Shown here: positions 1 to 8,067 of the stretch, piece after piece
Numbering within the stretch: the stretch's first letter is position 1
Layout: every line of letters starts with the position of its first letter
Source: SIG299 sp051880375
Lineage (GTDB): Bacteria > Bacillota > Clostridia > Lachnospirales > Lachnospiraceae
DNA: 33,117 nt
NCBI GenBank assembly: GCA_051880375.1
Contig: JBJENV010000010.1
Location: 1 to 33,117, forward strand
Direction of reading: 5' to 3'
The notes under the pieces: model-generated
What the model was told of the DNA's origin: nothing
The model's database searches: none
Seen by the model: only the letters and a program-made list of their open reading frames with translations
Translations under genes and position numbers: made by a program

Positions 1-7
1 CTTATAC

Positions 8-36
8 AGTTTAACACACTCAGTTCTCATTGTCAA
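8..36 (-). promoter_or_regulatory. Leftward sigma-A promoter at the window edge
   Basis: On the minus strand a perfect -35 (TTGACA, 31-36) is followed by 17 bases and TAAACT (8-13). Transcription would start near position 1 and leave the window. An A/T-rich tract just upstream (37-69) resembles an UP element and is nearly repeated at the next promoter. This architecture is typical of stable-RNA promoters, so an rRNA or tRNA operon to the left is inferred, not seen. Confidence 0.75.
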
Positions 37-203
37 GCACTTTTTTCAACTTTTTAAAAAAGTTTTAAGTGTTTCTTCAATTCGAAATTTTCTAAATTGT
101 TTGAACTGTTTTAACTATTCACTCGTTTTTGACAGCTTCGTTATCTTACCACCTTATTCGTGGTTTGTCAACAACTTTTTTCGACTTTTTTAAAAGTTTT
201 AAG
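37..203 (-). repeat. Near-identical UP-element-like tracts (37-69 and 172-203)
   Basis: Two A/T-rich segments of 32-33 bases lie immediately upstream of the -35 boxes of the two leftward promoters. On the plus strand both read C, six T, C(A/G)AC, a T run, an A run, then GTTTTAAG. A looser version sits upstream of the tRNA-Ser promoter (401-430). The repeated placement suggests UP elements contacted by the RNA polymerase alpha subunit, or duplication of a promoter module. The rest of 1-211 shows no gene. Confidence 0.6.
143..171 (-). promoter_or_regulatory. Second leftward sigma-A promoter
   Basis: Minus-strand TTGACA (166-171), a 17-base spacer and TAAGAT (143-148). It lies downstream of tRNA-Ser and upstream of the edge promoter, so the two form a tandem pair firing leftwards. 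Confidence 0.7.
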
Positions 204-211
204 CTGTTGAG

Positions 212-299
212 CGGAGATGGAGGGATTTGAACCCTCGCGCCGGTTGCCCGACCTACACCCTTAGCAGGGGCGCCTCTTCAGCCTCTTGAGTACATCTCC
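212..299 (-). tRNA. tRNA-Ser (anticodon GCU)
   Basis: The minus strand folds as a type II tRNA of 88 nt. The acceptor arms GGAGATG (293-299) and CATCTCC (213-219) pair perfectly, the anticodon loop CTGCTAA gives anticodon GCU for AGC/AGU codons, a long variable arm is present, and the T arm carries GGTTCAAATCC. The discriminator base is G, as expected for serine tRNAs. CCA is not encoded and must be added after transcription. Its own promoter lies at 372-400. Confidence 0.95.
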
Positions 300-371
300 A
301 GTCTGAAAATTTGCTACCAAGGTATCTAATTTTCATTGCATAACTAACGTCTCTCCGTCAGTGCATTGACT

Positions 372-400
372 AGTTTATCAAAGAAAAACGCTTCTGTCAA
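372..400 (-). promoter_or_regulatory. Promoter of tRNA-Ser
   Basis: Minus-strand TTGACA (395-400), a 17-base spacer and TAAACT (372-377), starting transcription about 65 bases before the mature tRNA 5' end. The -35 and -10 hexamers are identical to those of the edge promoter. Confidence 0.75.
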
Positions 401-449
401 CGCTTTTTTCGCTTTTTCTGCAAAAAAATTTTTTCTCTATTTATATAGT

Positions 450-489
450 AGAAACTCAGAAAATCGGACACCATATCTAGTGCCCGATT
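450..489 (-). terminator. Terminator after the ABC exporter gene
   Basis: AATCGG and CAC at 462-471 pair with GTG and CCGATT at 480-489, with one mismatch between them and an 8-base loop. On the minus strand the stem is followed by TTTTCTGAGTTTC. It lies about 33 bases after the ABC gene stop codon. The T tract is modest, so strength is uncertain. Confidence 0.55.
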
Positions 490-521
490 GTTCTGTCCGG
501 TTTATACAAATGCACTCTACC

Positions 522-1934
522 TTACATTCCCCCGCTAAAGCATTCCACGTTCACAATTTTGGATTTTCTCCGATGAAGTTCAAGTGCTTCGTGTGATATG
601 TATATTATGGCTCCGTTATAATTTTCCAGTCTTTTCGTCAGAAATGCCTTGCCGCACTCATCTAAATGATTTAACGGTTCGTCCAGTGCAAGAAAAGCTG
701 CATCTTTTAACAGTGCCCTTACCAGCAGTATTTTTTTTCTTTCTCCGTAAGAAAGGTTTGAACCTCCCGGTTCTATGATATAGGTAAGCGGTTTTTCAAA
801 ACCAATGGAAGCAAGCATTTCTTCTGCTTCTTCTATTCGGTTCTTATTCAGGAAAAGGTTCTCCTCCACAGTGCCTGAAAAGATTGCTCCGTTTTGCTGG
901 CAAAACGACACATTTTTGTAAAGTATTTCAGGTTCCAGGCATCTTCCTGTTTCATCACATAGTTTTCCGCCGTCAGGCACCTGAATTCCGCCAAGTAGCT
1001 GCAGGATGGTACTTTTTCCGCTACCGTTCCTTCCGGAAAGCCAAACCACCTCTCCCTCCGATATCCTGATGCTGCATTTATCAATCGCCGGTTTTGCCTG
1101 TCCGGGATACGAAAAAGACACTTGCTTAAGTTCAAGGCAATACGGCTTTGTTTCCTCGCTTGCTTCCTCCGTTCTATCCTCAAGGCCATCATACATGATG
1201 AGCATCCGGTCAAGGTACTGCTTTTCATTGTGATATTCCATGATGAGCCGGTATATCACTTTACAGCACTTCGCAATCGCAGGCTGCATGAGGAATCCTC
1301 CAAGCAGCGAGCCTAGTGACATCATGTCTTTGGAAACTAAAACCGCACCGAATACTACGATTGCCATTTTTACTCCGTTTCCGCACAGAAAATCAAGCAT
1401 GCTTTCCAGTGCATTCAGATGACACCATTTTTTTCCGGAAACGTTCCAGTATTCATTATGGCATGTTCGAATGTTTCCAATTAAAAGACCTCCGACCGGA
1501 AATCCCCATGCAAGATCCCGTGACTCAAATAATTCCTGCTCTGAATTTTTGCGAAGCTCCGTATATCGTGCAGTCTGTGCCCTTAATTCTGCACGGCGTC
1601 TGCCAAGGTATAACGAGCGCAGCAGCGGAGCAAAGGATATTACAAAAATCGCAATGAAATACAGCATATGGGTATCGCTTGTTATTAAAAGAGATACAAC
1701 AACAAAACCATATCCCAGCAGGACAAACGGTCTTGTATGAAGAATCAGCTGATTGCACATCAATGCCGATGATTCATTGGTGAGTCGTTCTATCGCCGTC
1801 CCTTTTTCTAATGCCTGCAGCTTTGACATCGGCAGTCGCAGTATCTGATCCATCAGATGGTTTTCAAAATGAAAGCCGTCCTCCGTCAGTCTCAGATTCA
1901 CAAGAAGGTCTACTAAAGGAGTCAACACAACCAC
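522..1934 (-). CDS. ABC exporter, fused TMD and ATPase, 5' end apparently disrupted
   Basis: This encodes the back half of a membrane domain plus a complete ATPase domain of an ABC exporter. The ATPase shows Walker A (GRNGSGKS), a Q-loop glutamine, a signature variant (LSYGE), Walker B with LDEP, and the H-loop (YISHE). Substrate is unknown. At about 470 residues it is shorter than the usual 570-600, and it lacks the first membrane span. The only start in this frame near the front is a GTG with a poor ribosome site. A well-placed site (GGTGA, five bases before an ATG at 1967-1969, overlapping the fumarase stop) opens a different frame that ends after 15 codons. I infer a deletion or frameshift near 1920-1969, so this may be a pseudogene despite the intact ATPase. 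The GTG start is provisional. Confidence 0.7.
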   Translation of the reverse strand: MVVLTPLVDLLVNLRLTEDGFHFENHLMDQILRLPMSKLQALEKGTAIERLTNESSALMCNQLILHTRPFVLLGYGFVVVSLLITSDTHMLYFIAIFVISFAPLLRSLYLGRRRAELRAQTARYTELRKNSEQELFESRDLAWGFPVGGLLIGNIRTCHNEYWNVSGKKWCHLNALESMLDFLCGNGVKMAIVVFGAVLVSKDMMSLGSLLGGFLMQPAIAKCCKVIYRLIMEYHNEKQYLDRMLIMYDGLEDRTEEASEETKPYCLELKQVSFSYPGQAKPAIDKCSIRISEGEVVWLSGRNGSGKSTILQLLGGIQVPDGGKLCDETGRCLEPEILYKNVSFCQQNGAIFSGTVEENLFLNKNRIEEAEEMLASIGFEKPLTYIIEPGGSNLSYGERKKILLVRALLKDAAFLALDEPLNHLDECGKAFLTKRLENYNGAIIYISHEALELHRRKSKIVNVECFSGGM

Positions 1935-1973
1935 AACGTTCCGGTTCGAAAAGAAGCTTTGAATATCATTTTT

Positions 1974-2504
1974 TCACCGTTCATACAAATTCTCTCCCTT
2001 ATCATCTATGACGACAATGACCGGAAAATCTTTCACCTCCAGCTTATAGATTGCTTCGGCGCCCAAATCCTCATAGGCAACCACCTCTGCTTTTGTGATG
2101 CATTTTGACAGCAGAGCACCTGCGCCGCCGACCGCTGCAAAATAAACGGCATGGTTTTTCTTCATCGATTCTATGACTTCTTTGCTTCGTTTTCCTTTTC
2201 CGATCATGCCGGTCATTCCAAGGTCTAACAGCGTCGGCGTATACTTATCCATGCGGCTGCTTGTGGTAGGACCGGCAGAGCCGATGACCTGTCCTTCTCT
2301 TGCCGGTGTCGGACCGAGATAGTAAATCGTCTGGTTCCTGATAGGAAGCGGCAGTTCTCCTCCTGCCTCCAAAGCTTCTGTCATACGTTTGTGTGCGGCA
2401 TCTCTTGCGGAATACAGTGTTCCGGTCAAAGTGACATAGTCTCCGGCACATAAGCTGTCTGCGATTTCTTTTGTTATCGGAAGTGTGATTTGTTTTTCCT
2501 GCAT
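1974..2504 (-). CDS. Fumarate hydratase, class I (Fe-S), beta subunit
   Basis: This is the smaller (C-terminal) subunit of the two-subunit, oxygen-sensitive [4Fe-4S] fumarase/tartrate dehydratase family, which hydrates fumarate to malate. The 176-residue protein has the usual beta-subunit length. It shows the swivelling-domain motifs GPTPAREGQVIGSAGPTTS and GKGKRS near the middle. The ATG has a good ribosome site (GGAGG, five bases upstream). The alpha subunit lies upstream on the same strand, but 147 bases away, which is a wide gap for such an obligate pair. That gap holds a DnaA-box cluster. L(+)-tartrate dehydratase beta is the alternative identity; context and sequence fit fumarase better. 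Confidence 0.9.
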   Translation of the reverse strand: MQEKQITLPITKEIADSLCAGDYVTLTGTLYSARDAAHKRMTEALEAGGELPLPIRNQTIYYLGPTPAREGQVIGSAGPTTSSRMDKYTPTLLDLGMTGMIGKGKRSKEVIESMKKNHAVYFAAVGGAGALLSKCITKAEVVAYEDLGAEAIYKLEVKDFPVIVVIDDKGENLYER

Positions 2505-2544
2505 AGTTTCCTCCGTTCTGAAACAATACGTTCTTTTCCTCTGT

Positions 2545-2618
2545 TGTGGATAAATTTTTGCTGATTTTCCACCGTTTCTGTTGATTATTCACAGGTTATC
2601 CACGAAAACTGTGGATAA
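2545..2618. other. DnaA-box cluster between the fumarase alpha and beta genes
   Basis: Four 9-mers match the DnaA box: TGTGGATAA at 2545-2553 and 2610-2618 (perfect TTATCCACA on the minus strand), TTATTCACA at 2585-2593, and TTATCCACG at 2596-2604. A weaker TTTTCCACC lies at 2565-2573. The last two boxes form a perfect 9-bp inverted repeat with a 7-base loop (2595-2619). These boxes are closer to consensus than those in the dnaA-dnaN gap 8 kb away. The role (accessory origin element, titration site or regulation of the operon) is inference. Confidence 0.75.
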
Positions 2619-2651
2619 CTTTCTGATATCTATGGATACTTTGGTTATGCC

Positions 2652-3494
2652 CTATAACACACGGCTGACATGGCGGTTCACATGACAGCAGATATTGACT
2701 GCTACCGGAAGTCCCGCAATATGAGTCGGATAAGTTTCGATATTGACTCCGAGTGCCGTTGTGTTTCCGCCGAGTCCTCCGGCTCCGATGCCAAGCTCAT
2801 TGATCTTTTTTAAAAGCTCTTCTTCCATTGCCCTGATATGAGGAAGAGAAGAACCTTCATTTAAGCTTCTGGTCAGTGCCTTTTTTGCAAGATAGGCACA
2901 TTTTTCAAAGGTGCCGCCGATACCGACGCCGACAACGATTGGCGGACAGGCATTCGGGCCGGCAAGCTTTACGGTTTCCAATACTGCCTGCTTTACGCCT
3001 TCCTCGCCGTCTGCAGGCTTCAGCATGCAGACGCGGCTCATGTTTTCGCTTCCGAAGCCCTTTGGCGCCACGGTGATTTTGACTTTATCGCCCGGCACAA
3101 TACTTGTATGAAGAATCGCCGGTGTATTATCCTTTGTATTGACACGAAGCAGCGGGTCAGAGACGACCGATTTTCTAAGATATCCTTCCCGGTATCCCTG
3201 TCTGACGCCTTCGTTGACCGCATCCTCTAAAAAGTCTCCGGTAAAATGTACTTCCTGACCGATTTCTAAGAATACAACAGCCATACCGGTATCCTGACAA
3301 ATCGGAATCTGTTCTGCTTCCGCAATTTCCATGTTCTTCTTTAACTGTCCCAGAATCTTTTTTCCGAGCGGCTCATCCTCCGCCTGCTCCGCAGACAAGA
3401 TTTTTTCCCGCACGTCTCCGGAAAGCTTTAAATTCGCTTCGATGCACATTTCCTTAATATTTTCTGTCAGTTTTGCCGTATTGATTTCTCTCAT
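2652..3494 (-). CDS. Fumarate hydratase, class I (Fe-S), alpha subunit
   Basis: This is the larger (N-terminal) subunit of the two-subunit [4Fe-4S] fumarase, which works with the beta subunit encoded downstream to interconvert fumarate and malate. The cluster-ligand context ICQDTGMA near residue 70, a second cysteine in RVCMLKP, and NACPPIVVG with the glycine-rich stretch after it are characteristic. The length (280 residues) is normal. An in-frame ATG lies nine bases further out, but the ribosome site GCAGGAG touches it directly, whereas it stands nine bases from the ATG at 3492-3494, so the inner start is preferred. No convincing promoter was found between this gene and the gyrA terminator. 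Confidence 0.9.
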   Translation of the reverse strand: MREINTAKLTENIKEMCIEANLKLSGDVREKILSAEQAEDEPLGKKILGQLKKNMEIAEAEQIPICQDTGMAVVFLEIGQEVHFTGDFLEDAVNEGVRQGYREGYLRKSVVSDPLLRVNTKDNTPAILHTSIVPGDKVKITVAPKGFGSENMSRVCMLKPADGEEGVKQAVLETVKLAGPNACPPIVVGVGIGGTFEKCAYLAKKALTRSLNEGSSLPHIRAMEEELLKKINELGIGAGGLGGNTTALGVNIETYPTHIAGLPVAVNICCHVNRHVSRVL

Positions 3495-3556
3495 TTTTCT
3501 CATCTCCTGCTTTTATCAAACCATAATCTTATCAATTCTTTATGTAATCTATCACC

Positions 3557-3600
3557 CGAAAAGCAAGAAAAGCAGAGCAGCCTGTACTACTGCCCTGCTT
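3557..3600 (-). terminator. Terminator of the dnaA-to-gyrA gene run
   Basis: An 11-bp stem with one G-U pair (AAGCAGAGCAG at 3570-3580 with CTGCCCTGCTT at 3590-3600) and a 9-base loop. On the minus strand it is followed by TTTCTTGCTTTTC. It begins 12 bases after the gyrA stop codon. Confidence 0.75.
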
Positions 3601-3611
3601 CTTTCATTTTA

Positions 3612-6104
3612 CTATTCGAACTCCCTTACTTCTGCTTCGGCTGCCTCCACCTCTGCCTGAGTCGGCTCCTTCACCTTTGTAATGCTTGCCACACGGATAC
3701 CCTTGTCTGCCGCAATGTCAATGAGCTTGACGCCGGATGTAATTCTTCCGACAATGCTGATATCCTGTACGGACATACGGATGACAATTCCCTCATTTGT
3801 GATAATCATGATTTCCTTGTCCAGATTGAGCGCTTTGGCACCGACAACATCACCGGTCTTGTCTAAAATTTTATAGCACTTGACACCCTTACCGCCTCGT
3901 CTCTGCAGCGGGAATTCTTCCATTTCGGTCAGCTTTCCGTAACCGTATTCGGAAGCGGTGAGAAGATATTCGCCCTGCGATACCATCTGCATGGCAACAA
4001 CTTCGTCGCCATCAGAAAGCGTCATACCGATAACACCCATCGAAGAACGGCCGGTCGCACGAACATCTCCTTCGTTAAAGCGGATGCTCATACCCTGCTT
4101 TGTTACAAGGATAATATCCTCTTCATCGGTACTTGCCTTTACTTCAATCAGGTCATCCTCTTCACGCAAGGTAATTGCCTGAATGCCGGTCTTCCGGATG
4201 TTTGCAAATTCCTTGATTTTTGTCTTCTTCACAATACCGGTCTTCGTTGCCATGAACAGATAACGGTCGTCATCGAATTCCTTTAAGGTAATGACTGCCG
4301 TCACCTTTTCCTCCGGCAGAAGCTGAAGAAGATTCACGATTGCCGTACCTCTTGCGGTTCTTCCGGACTCCGGAATTTCGTATGTCTTTAAACGGTATGC
4401 ACGTCCTTTGTTCGTAAAGAACATGATATAATGATGCGTCGTCGTCATAAAGAGTTCTTCAATATAGTCCTCTTCAATCGTCTGCATTCCCTTGATGCCC
4501 TTGCCGCCGCGATGCTGGTTCTTGAAATTATCAATCGTCATACGCTTGATATAACCGAGCTTTGTCATGGCAATCACGGTGGTTTCATCCGGAATCAGGT
4601 CTTCGTCCGTAAAATCATCGAGATGCACACCGATGGAGGTTCTTCTTTCATCGCCGTACTTATCGCGCACAAGGCTGATTTCCGTCTTGATGACACCGAG
4701 CAACAGCTTTTCGTCTGCAAGAATTGCCTTAAATTCGCTGATTTTCTTCATCAGTTCGTCATATTCCTGCTCTAACTTTTCCCGCTCCAAGCCGGTCAGC
4801 GCACGAAGACGCATATCCACGATAGCCTGTGCCTGTACGTCGTCGAGTCCGAAGCTTACCATCAGCTGTTCCTTTGCAATTGCTACCGTCTCGGAACCGC
4901 GGATGATGCGGATGACCTCGTCGATATGGTCTAAGGCAATGAGTAAGCCCTTCAAAATATGGGCACGTTCCTCCGCCTTGTTTAAATCGTATTTGGTACG
5001 TCTTGTGACAACATCCTCCTGATGACGCAGATAAACATGTAACATATCAAGCAGCGTCAGAACCTTCGGCTCATTGTCTACCAGTGCAAGCATAATCACA
5101 CCGAACGTATCCTGAAGCTGAGTATGCTTGTACAGCTGATTTAAAATCACATTGGCATTCACGTCACGACGCAGCTCAATACAGATACGCATACCGCTGC
5201 GGTCAGATTCATCACGAAGCTCTGTAATGCCGTCAATCTTCTTTTCTTTGACAAGCTCTGCTATTTTTTCGATGAGACGGGCCTTATTTACCATGTAAGG
5301 AAGCTCCGTCACTACGATACGGTTCTTACCGTTTGCCATCGGCTCAATATCAGTCACCGCACGAACCTTGATTTTACCGCGTCCGGTACGATACGCTTCG
5401 TTGATGCCTCTTGTTCCTAAAATTGTGGCACCTGTCGGAAAATCCGGACCCTTGACAATCTGCATCACTTCATCAATGGTCGTTTCTTTATCTTCTACCT
5501 TGTTGTCGATAATCTTAATGACTGCATTGATGACCTCGGTCATGTTATGCGGCGGAATGTTGGTTGCCATACCAACCGCAATACCGGAAGTACCGTTGAC
5601 TAAGAGGTTCGGATAACGTGCCGGCAGTACAAGCGGCTCTTTTTCCGTTTCATCAAAGTTCGGAATAAAGGTTACGGTGTCCTTATTGATGTCTGCAAGC
5701 ATTTCCATCGAAATCTTGCTGAGTCTTGCTTCAGTGTATCGCATGGCAGCCGCACCGTCACCGTCGACGGAACCGAAGTTTCCGTGTCCGTCCACCAACG
5801 GATATCTCGTAGACCAGTCCTGTGCCATATTAACGAGTGCGCCGTAAATGGAGCTGTCACCGTGCGGATGATATTTACCCATCGTATCACCGACAATACG
5901 CGCACACTTACGATGCGGCTTGTCAGGACCGTTGTTTAACTCTATCATGGCATATAAAATTCGACGCTGTACCGGCTTTAAACCGTCTCTCGCATCCGGC
6001 AGGGCACGCGCTACGATAACCGACATCGCATAGTTGACGTACGATGTTTCCATCGTTTTCTTTAAGTCAACCTCCTGCACCTTATCAAAAATATGTTCAT
6101 CCAT
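3612..6104 (-). CDS. gyrA: DNA gyrase subunit A
   Basis: GyrA is the breakage-reunion subunit of the A2B2 gyrase that introduces negative supercoils. The 830-residue protein has the winged-helix/tower/coiled-coil core, with catalytic Tyr123 in AAAMRYTEAR, followed by a six-bladed C-terminal DNA-wrapping domain. That domain carries the GyrA-box QHRGGKG near its start; a second similar QRRGGKG lies further on. The quinolone-determining region reads HGDSSIYGAL at residues 81-90. The serine at 84 is retained, but the acidic residue usual at 88 (Asp87 of E. coli) is glycine. The ATG has ribosome site AAGGAGA. The gene follows gyrB with a 28-base gap and ends in a terminator. Confidence 0.98.
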   Translation of the reverse strand: MDEHIFDKVQEVDLKKTMETSYVNYAMSVIVARALPDARDGLKPVQRRILYAMIELNNGPDKPHRKCARIVGDTMGKYHPHGDSSIYGALVNMAQDWSTRYPLVDGHGNFGSVDGDGAAAMRYTEARLSKISMEMLADINKDTVTFIPNFDETEKEPLVLPARYPNLLVNGTSGIAVGMATNIPPHNMTEVINAVIKIIDNKVEDKETTIDEVMQIVKGPDFPTGATILGTRGINEAYRTGRGKIKVRAVTDIEPMANGKNRIVVTELPYMVNKARLIEKIAELVKEKKIDGITELRDESDRSGMRICIELRRDVNANVILNQLYKHTQLQDTFGVIMLALVDNEPKVLTLLDMLHVYLRHQEDVVTRRTKYDLNKAEERAHILKGLLIALDHIDEVIRIIRGSETVAIAKEQLMVSFGLDDVQAQAIVDMRLRALTGLEREKLEQEYDELMKKISEFKAILADEKLLLGVIKTEISLVRDKYGDERRTSIGVHLDDFTDEDLIPDETTVIAMTKLGYIKRMTIDNFKNQHRGGKGIKGMQTIEEDYIEELFMTTTHHYIMFFTNKGRAYRLKTYEIPESGRTARGTAIVNLLQLLPEEKVTAVITLKEFDDDRYLFMATKTGIVKKTKIKEFANIRKTGIQAITLREEDDLIEVKASTDEEDIILVTKQGMSIRFNEGDVRATGRSSMGVIGMTLSDGDEVVAMQMVSQGEYLLTASEYGYGKLTEMEEFPLQRRGGKGVKCYKILDKTGDVVGAKALNLDKEIMIITNEGIVIRMSVQDISIVGRITSGVKLIDIAADKGIRVASITKVKEPTQAEVEAAEAEVREFE

Positions 6105-6132
6105 TTTGGTTCTCCTTTATTTCAGAGTATGC

Positions 6133-8049
6133 TTATGCATTAAAGTCTAAGTTCTGAACGTATTTCGCGTTTGCTTCAATGAATTCTTTTCTCGGCTCTA
6201 CATTATCGCCCATCAGCGTCGTAAATGTTACATCAAGCTCGGAAGAAGATTCTTCGTCCATGGCAACACGAAGAAGAATTCTCTTTGCCGGGTCCATTGT
6301 CGTATCCCAGAGCTGTTCGGCATCCATCTCACCAAGACCTTTATAACGCTGAATCTTGTTGTTCTGGTCACGTCCGATTTCCAACAGAATCTTGTTTAGT
6401 TCCTCATCACTGTAAGCATACCAGACGCTCTTGTTCTTCTCCACCTTATAAAGCGGCGGCTGTGCCAGATAGACATAGCCCTGACGGATTAACTCCGGCA
6501 TGAAGCGGTACAAAAATGTCAGCATCAGTGTTGCAATATGCGCACCGTCGACATCGGCATCGGTCATGATAATAATTTTATGATAACGGAGCTTTGTAAT
6601 ATCAAAGTCCTCTCCGATACCCGTACCGAATGCCGTAATCATTGCCCTGATTTCGTTGTTTACCAAAATCTTGTCAAGTCTTGATTTTTCTACATTTAAA
6701 ATTTTACCACGAAGCGGAAGAATTGCCTGCGTTGCACGGGAACGTGCCGTTTTTGCGGAGCCGCCCGCAGAATCTCCCTCTACGATATAAATTTCGCAGT
6801 TTCTCGGGTCCTTATCGGAACAGTCGGCTAATTTACCCGGCAGGCTCATACCGTCCAGTGCGGACTTTCTTCTCGTCAGATCCCTTGCCTTTCTTGCGGC
6901 ATCTCTGGCACGCTGGGCAAGCACTGCCTTTTCGCAGATGCTTTTTGCAACCACCGGATTCTGCTCTAAGAAGTACAGAAGCTTCTTTCCTACAATTTCT
7001 TCGACAGCACCTCTTGCCTCACTGTTTCCAAGCTTCTGCTTGGTCTGTCCTTCAAACTGCGGGTCGCTGATTTTAATGCTGACAATGGCAGTCAGACCTT
7101 CTCTGATGTCCTCACCGGAAAGATTCTGCTCGTTGTCCTTTAAAAACTTCTTTTCTCTTGCGTAGTCGTTGAATACCTTAGTCAGCGCATTTTTAAAGCC
7201 GATCAGATGCGTACCGCCTTCCGGCGTTGTAATGTTGTTTACAAAACTGTAGCAGCCTTCGTTATAGCCGTCGTTGTGCTGCATTGCAACCTCAACATAG
7301 ACATCATTTTTCGTGCCTTCACAATAAATGATATCCGGATATAACACCGTTTTGCTTTTATTCAAATACTCCACATATTCCTTGATACCGCCCTCATAAT
7401 GGAACGTACGCTCTTTTTCCTGACCCTCTCTTTTGTCGCGGAAGATAATTTTGATTCCCTTAGTCAGAAATGCCATTTCCCTGAGTCTCTGCTTTAAAGT
7501 ATCATAATCGAATACGGTTTCTTCAAAAATTTCCGCATCCGGTTTAAACGTAATCGTAGTACCATGACGGTCCGAATCTCCGATTTTCTTTAACGGCTCT
7601 ATGGTCTTACCGCGTTCATAACGCTGGAAATACTTATGTCCGTCTACTTCAACGATAACCTCCAGCCACTCGGAAAGCGCATTTACAACCGATGCGCCTA
7701 CACCGTGCAGACCGCCGGACACCTTATATCCGCCACCGCCGAACTTACCGCCGGCATGCAGAATGGTAAACACTACCTCTACCGTCGAAATGCCCTTCTT
7801 TTTATTGATTTCTACCGGAATACCGCGTCCGTTGTCAATGACCGTAACGGAATTGTCCGGATTAATGGTAACATCAATCGTATCACAATATCCGCCAAGT
7901 GCTTCATCAATTGCATTGTCTACGATTTCGTAAACAAGATGATGCAGTCCTCTTATGGAAGTACTTCCGATGTACATACCCGGTCTTTTTCTTACGGCTT
8001 CCAAACCCTCAAGAATTTGAATTTGTTCCGCTCCGTATTCGCTGCTCAT
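6133..8049 (-). CDS. gyrB: DNA gyrase subunit B
   Basis: GyrB is the ATPase subunit of gyrase. The N-terminal GHKL fold shows EIVDNAIDEALGG, DNGRGIP and GGLHGVGASVVNALS. The transducer domain contains FVNNITTPEGGTH, and the TOPRIM metal-binding domain contains EGDSAGGSAK and MTDADVDGAHI. The C-terminal tail includes QRYKGLGEMDAEQLWDTTM, which contacts GyrA. The length (638 residues) is standard for Gram-positive GyrB without the proteobacterial insertion. The ATG follows GGAGG by seven bases. It lies 18 bases downstream of recF and 28 bases before gyrA, consistent with one operon. Confidence 0.98.
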   Translation of the reverse strand: MSSEYGAEQIQILEGLEAVRKRPGMYIGSTSIRGLHHLVYEIVDNAIDEALGGYCDTIDVTINPDNSVTVIDNGRGIPVEINKKKGISTVEVVFTILHAGGKFGGGGYKVSGGLHGVGASVVNALSEWLEVIVEVDGHKYFQRYERGKTIEPLKKIGDSDRHGTTITFKPDAEIFEETVFDYDTLKQRLREMAFLTKGIKIIFRDKREGQEKERTFHYEGGIKEYVEYLNKSKTVLYPDIIYCEGTKNDVYVEVAMQHNDGYNEGCYSFVNNITTPEGGTHLIGFKNALTKVFNDYAREKKFLKDNEQNLSGEDIREGLTAIVSIKISDPQFEGQTKQKLGNSEARGAVEEIVGKKLLYFLEQNPVVAKSICEKAVLAQRARDAARKARDLTRRKSALDGMSLPGKLADCSDKDPRNCEIYIVEGDSAGGSAKTARSRATQAILPLRGKILNVEKSRLDKILVNNEIRAMITAFGTGIGEDFDITKLRYHKIIIMTDADVDGAHIATLMLTFLYRFMPELIRQGYVYLAQPPLYKVEKNKSVWYAYSDEELNKILLEIGRDQNNKIQRYKGLGEMDAEQLWDTTMDPAKRILLRVAMDEESSSELDVTFTTLMGDNVEPRKEFIEANAKYVQNLDFNA

Positions 8050-8067
8050 TTTACATCCTCCGTTTCA

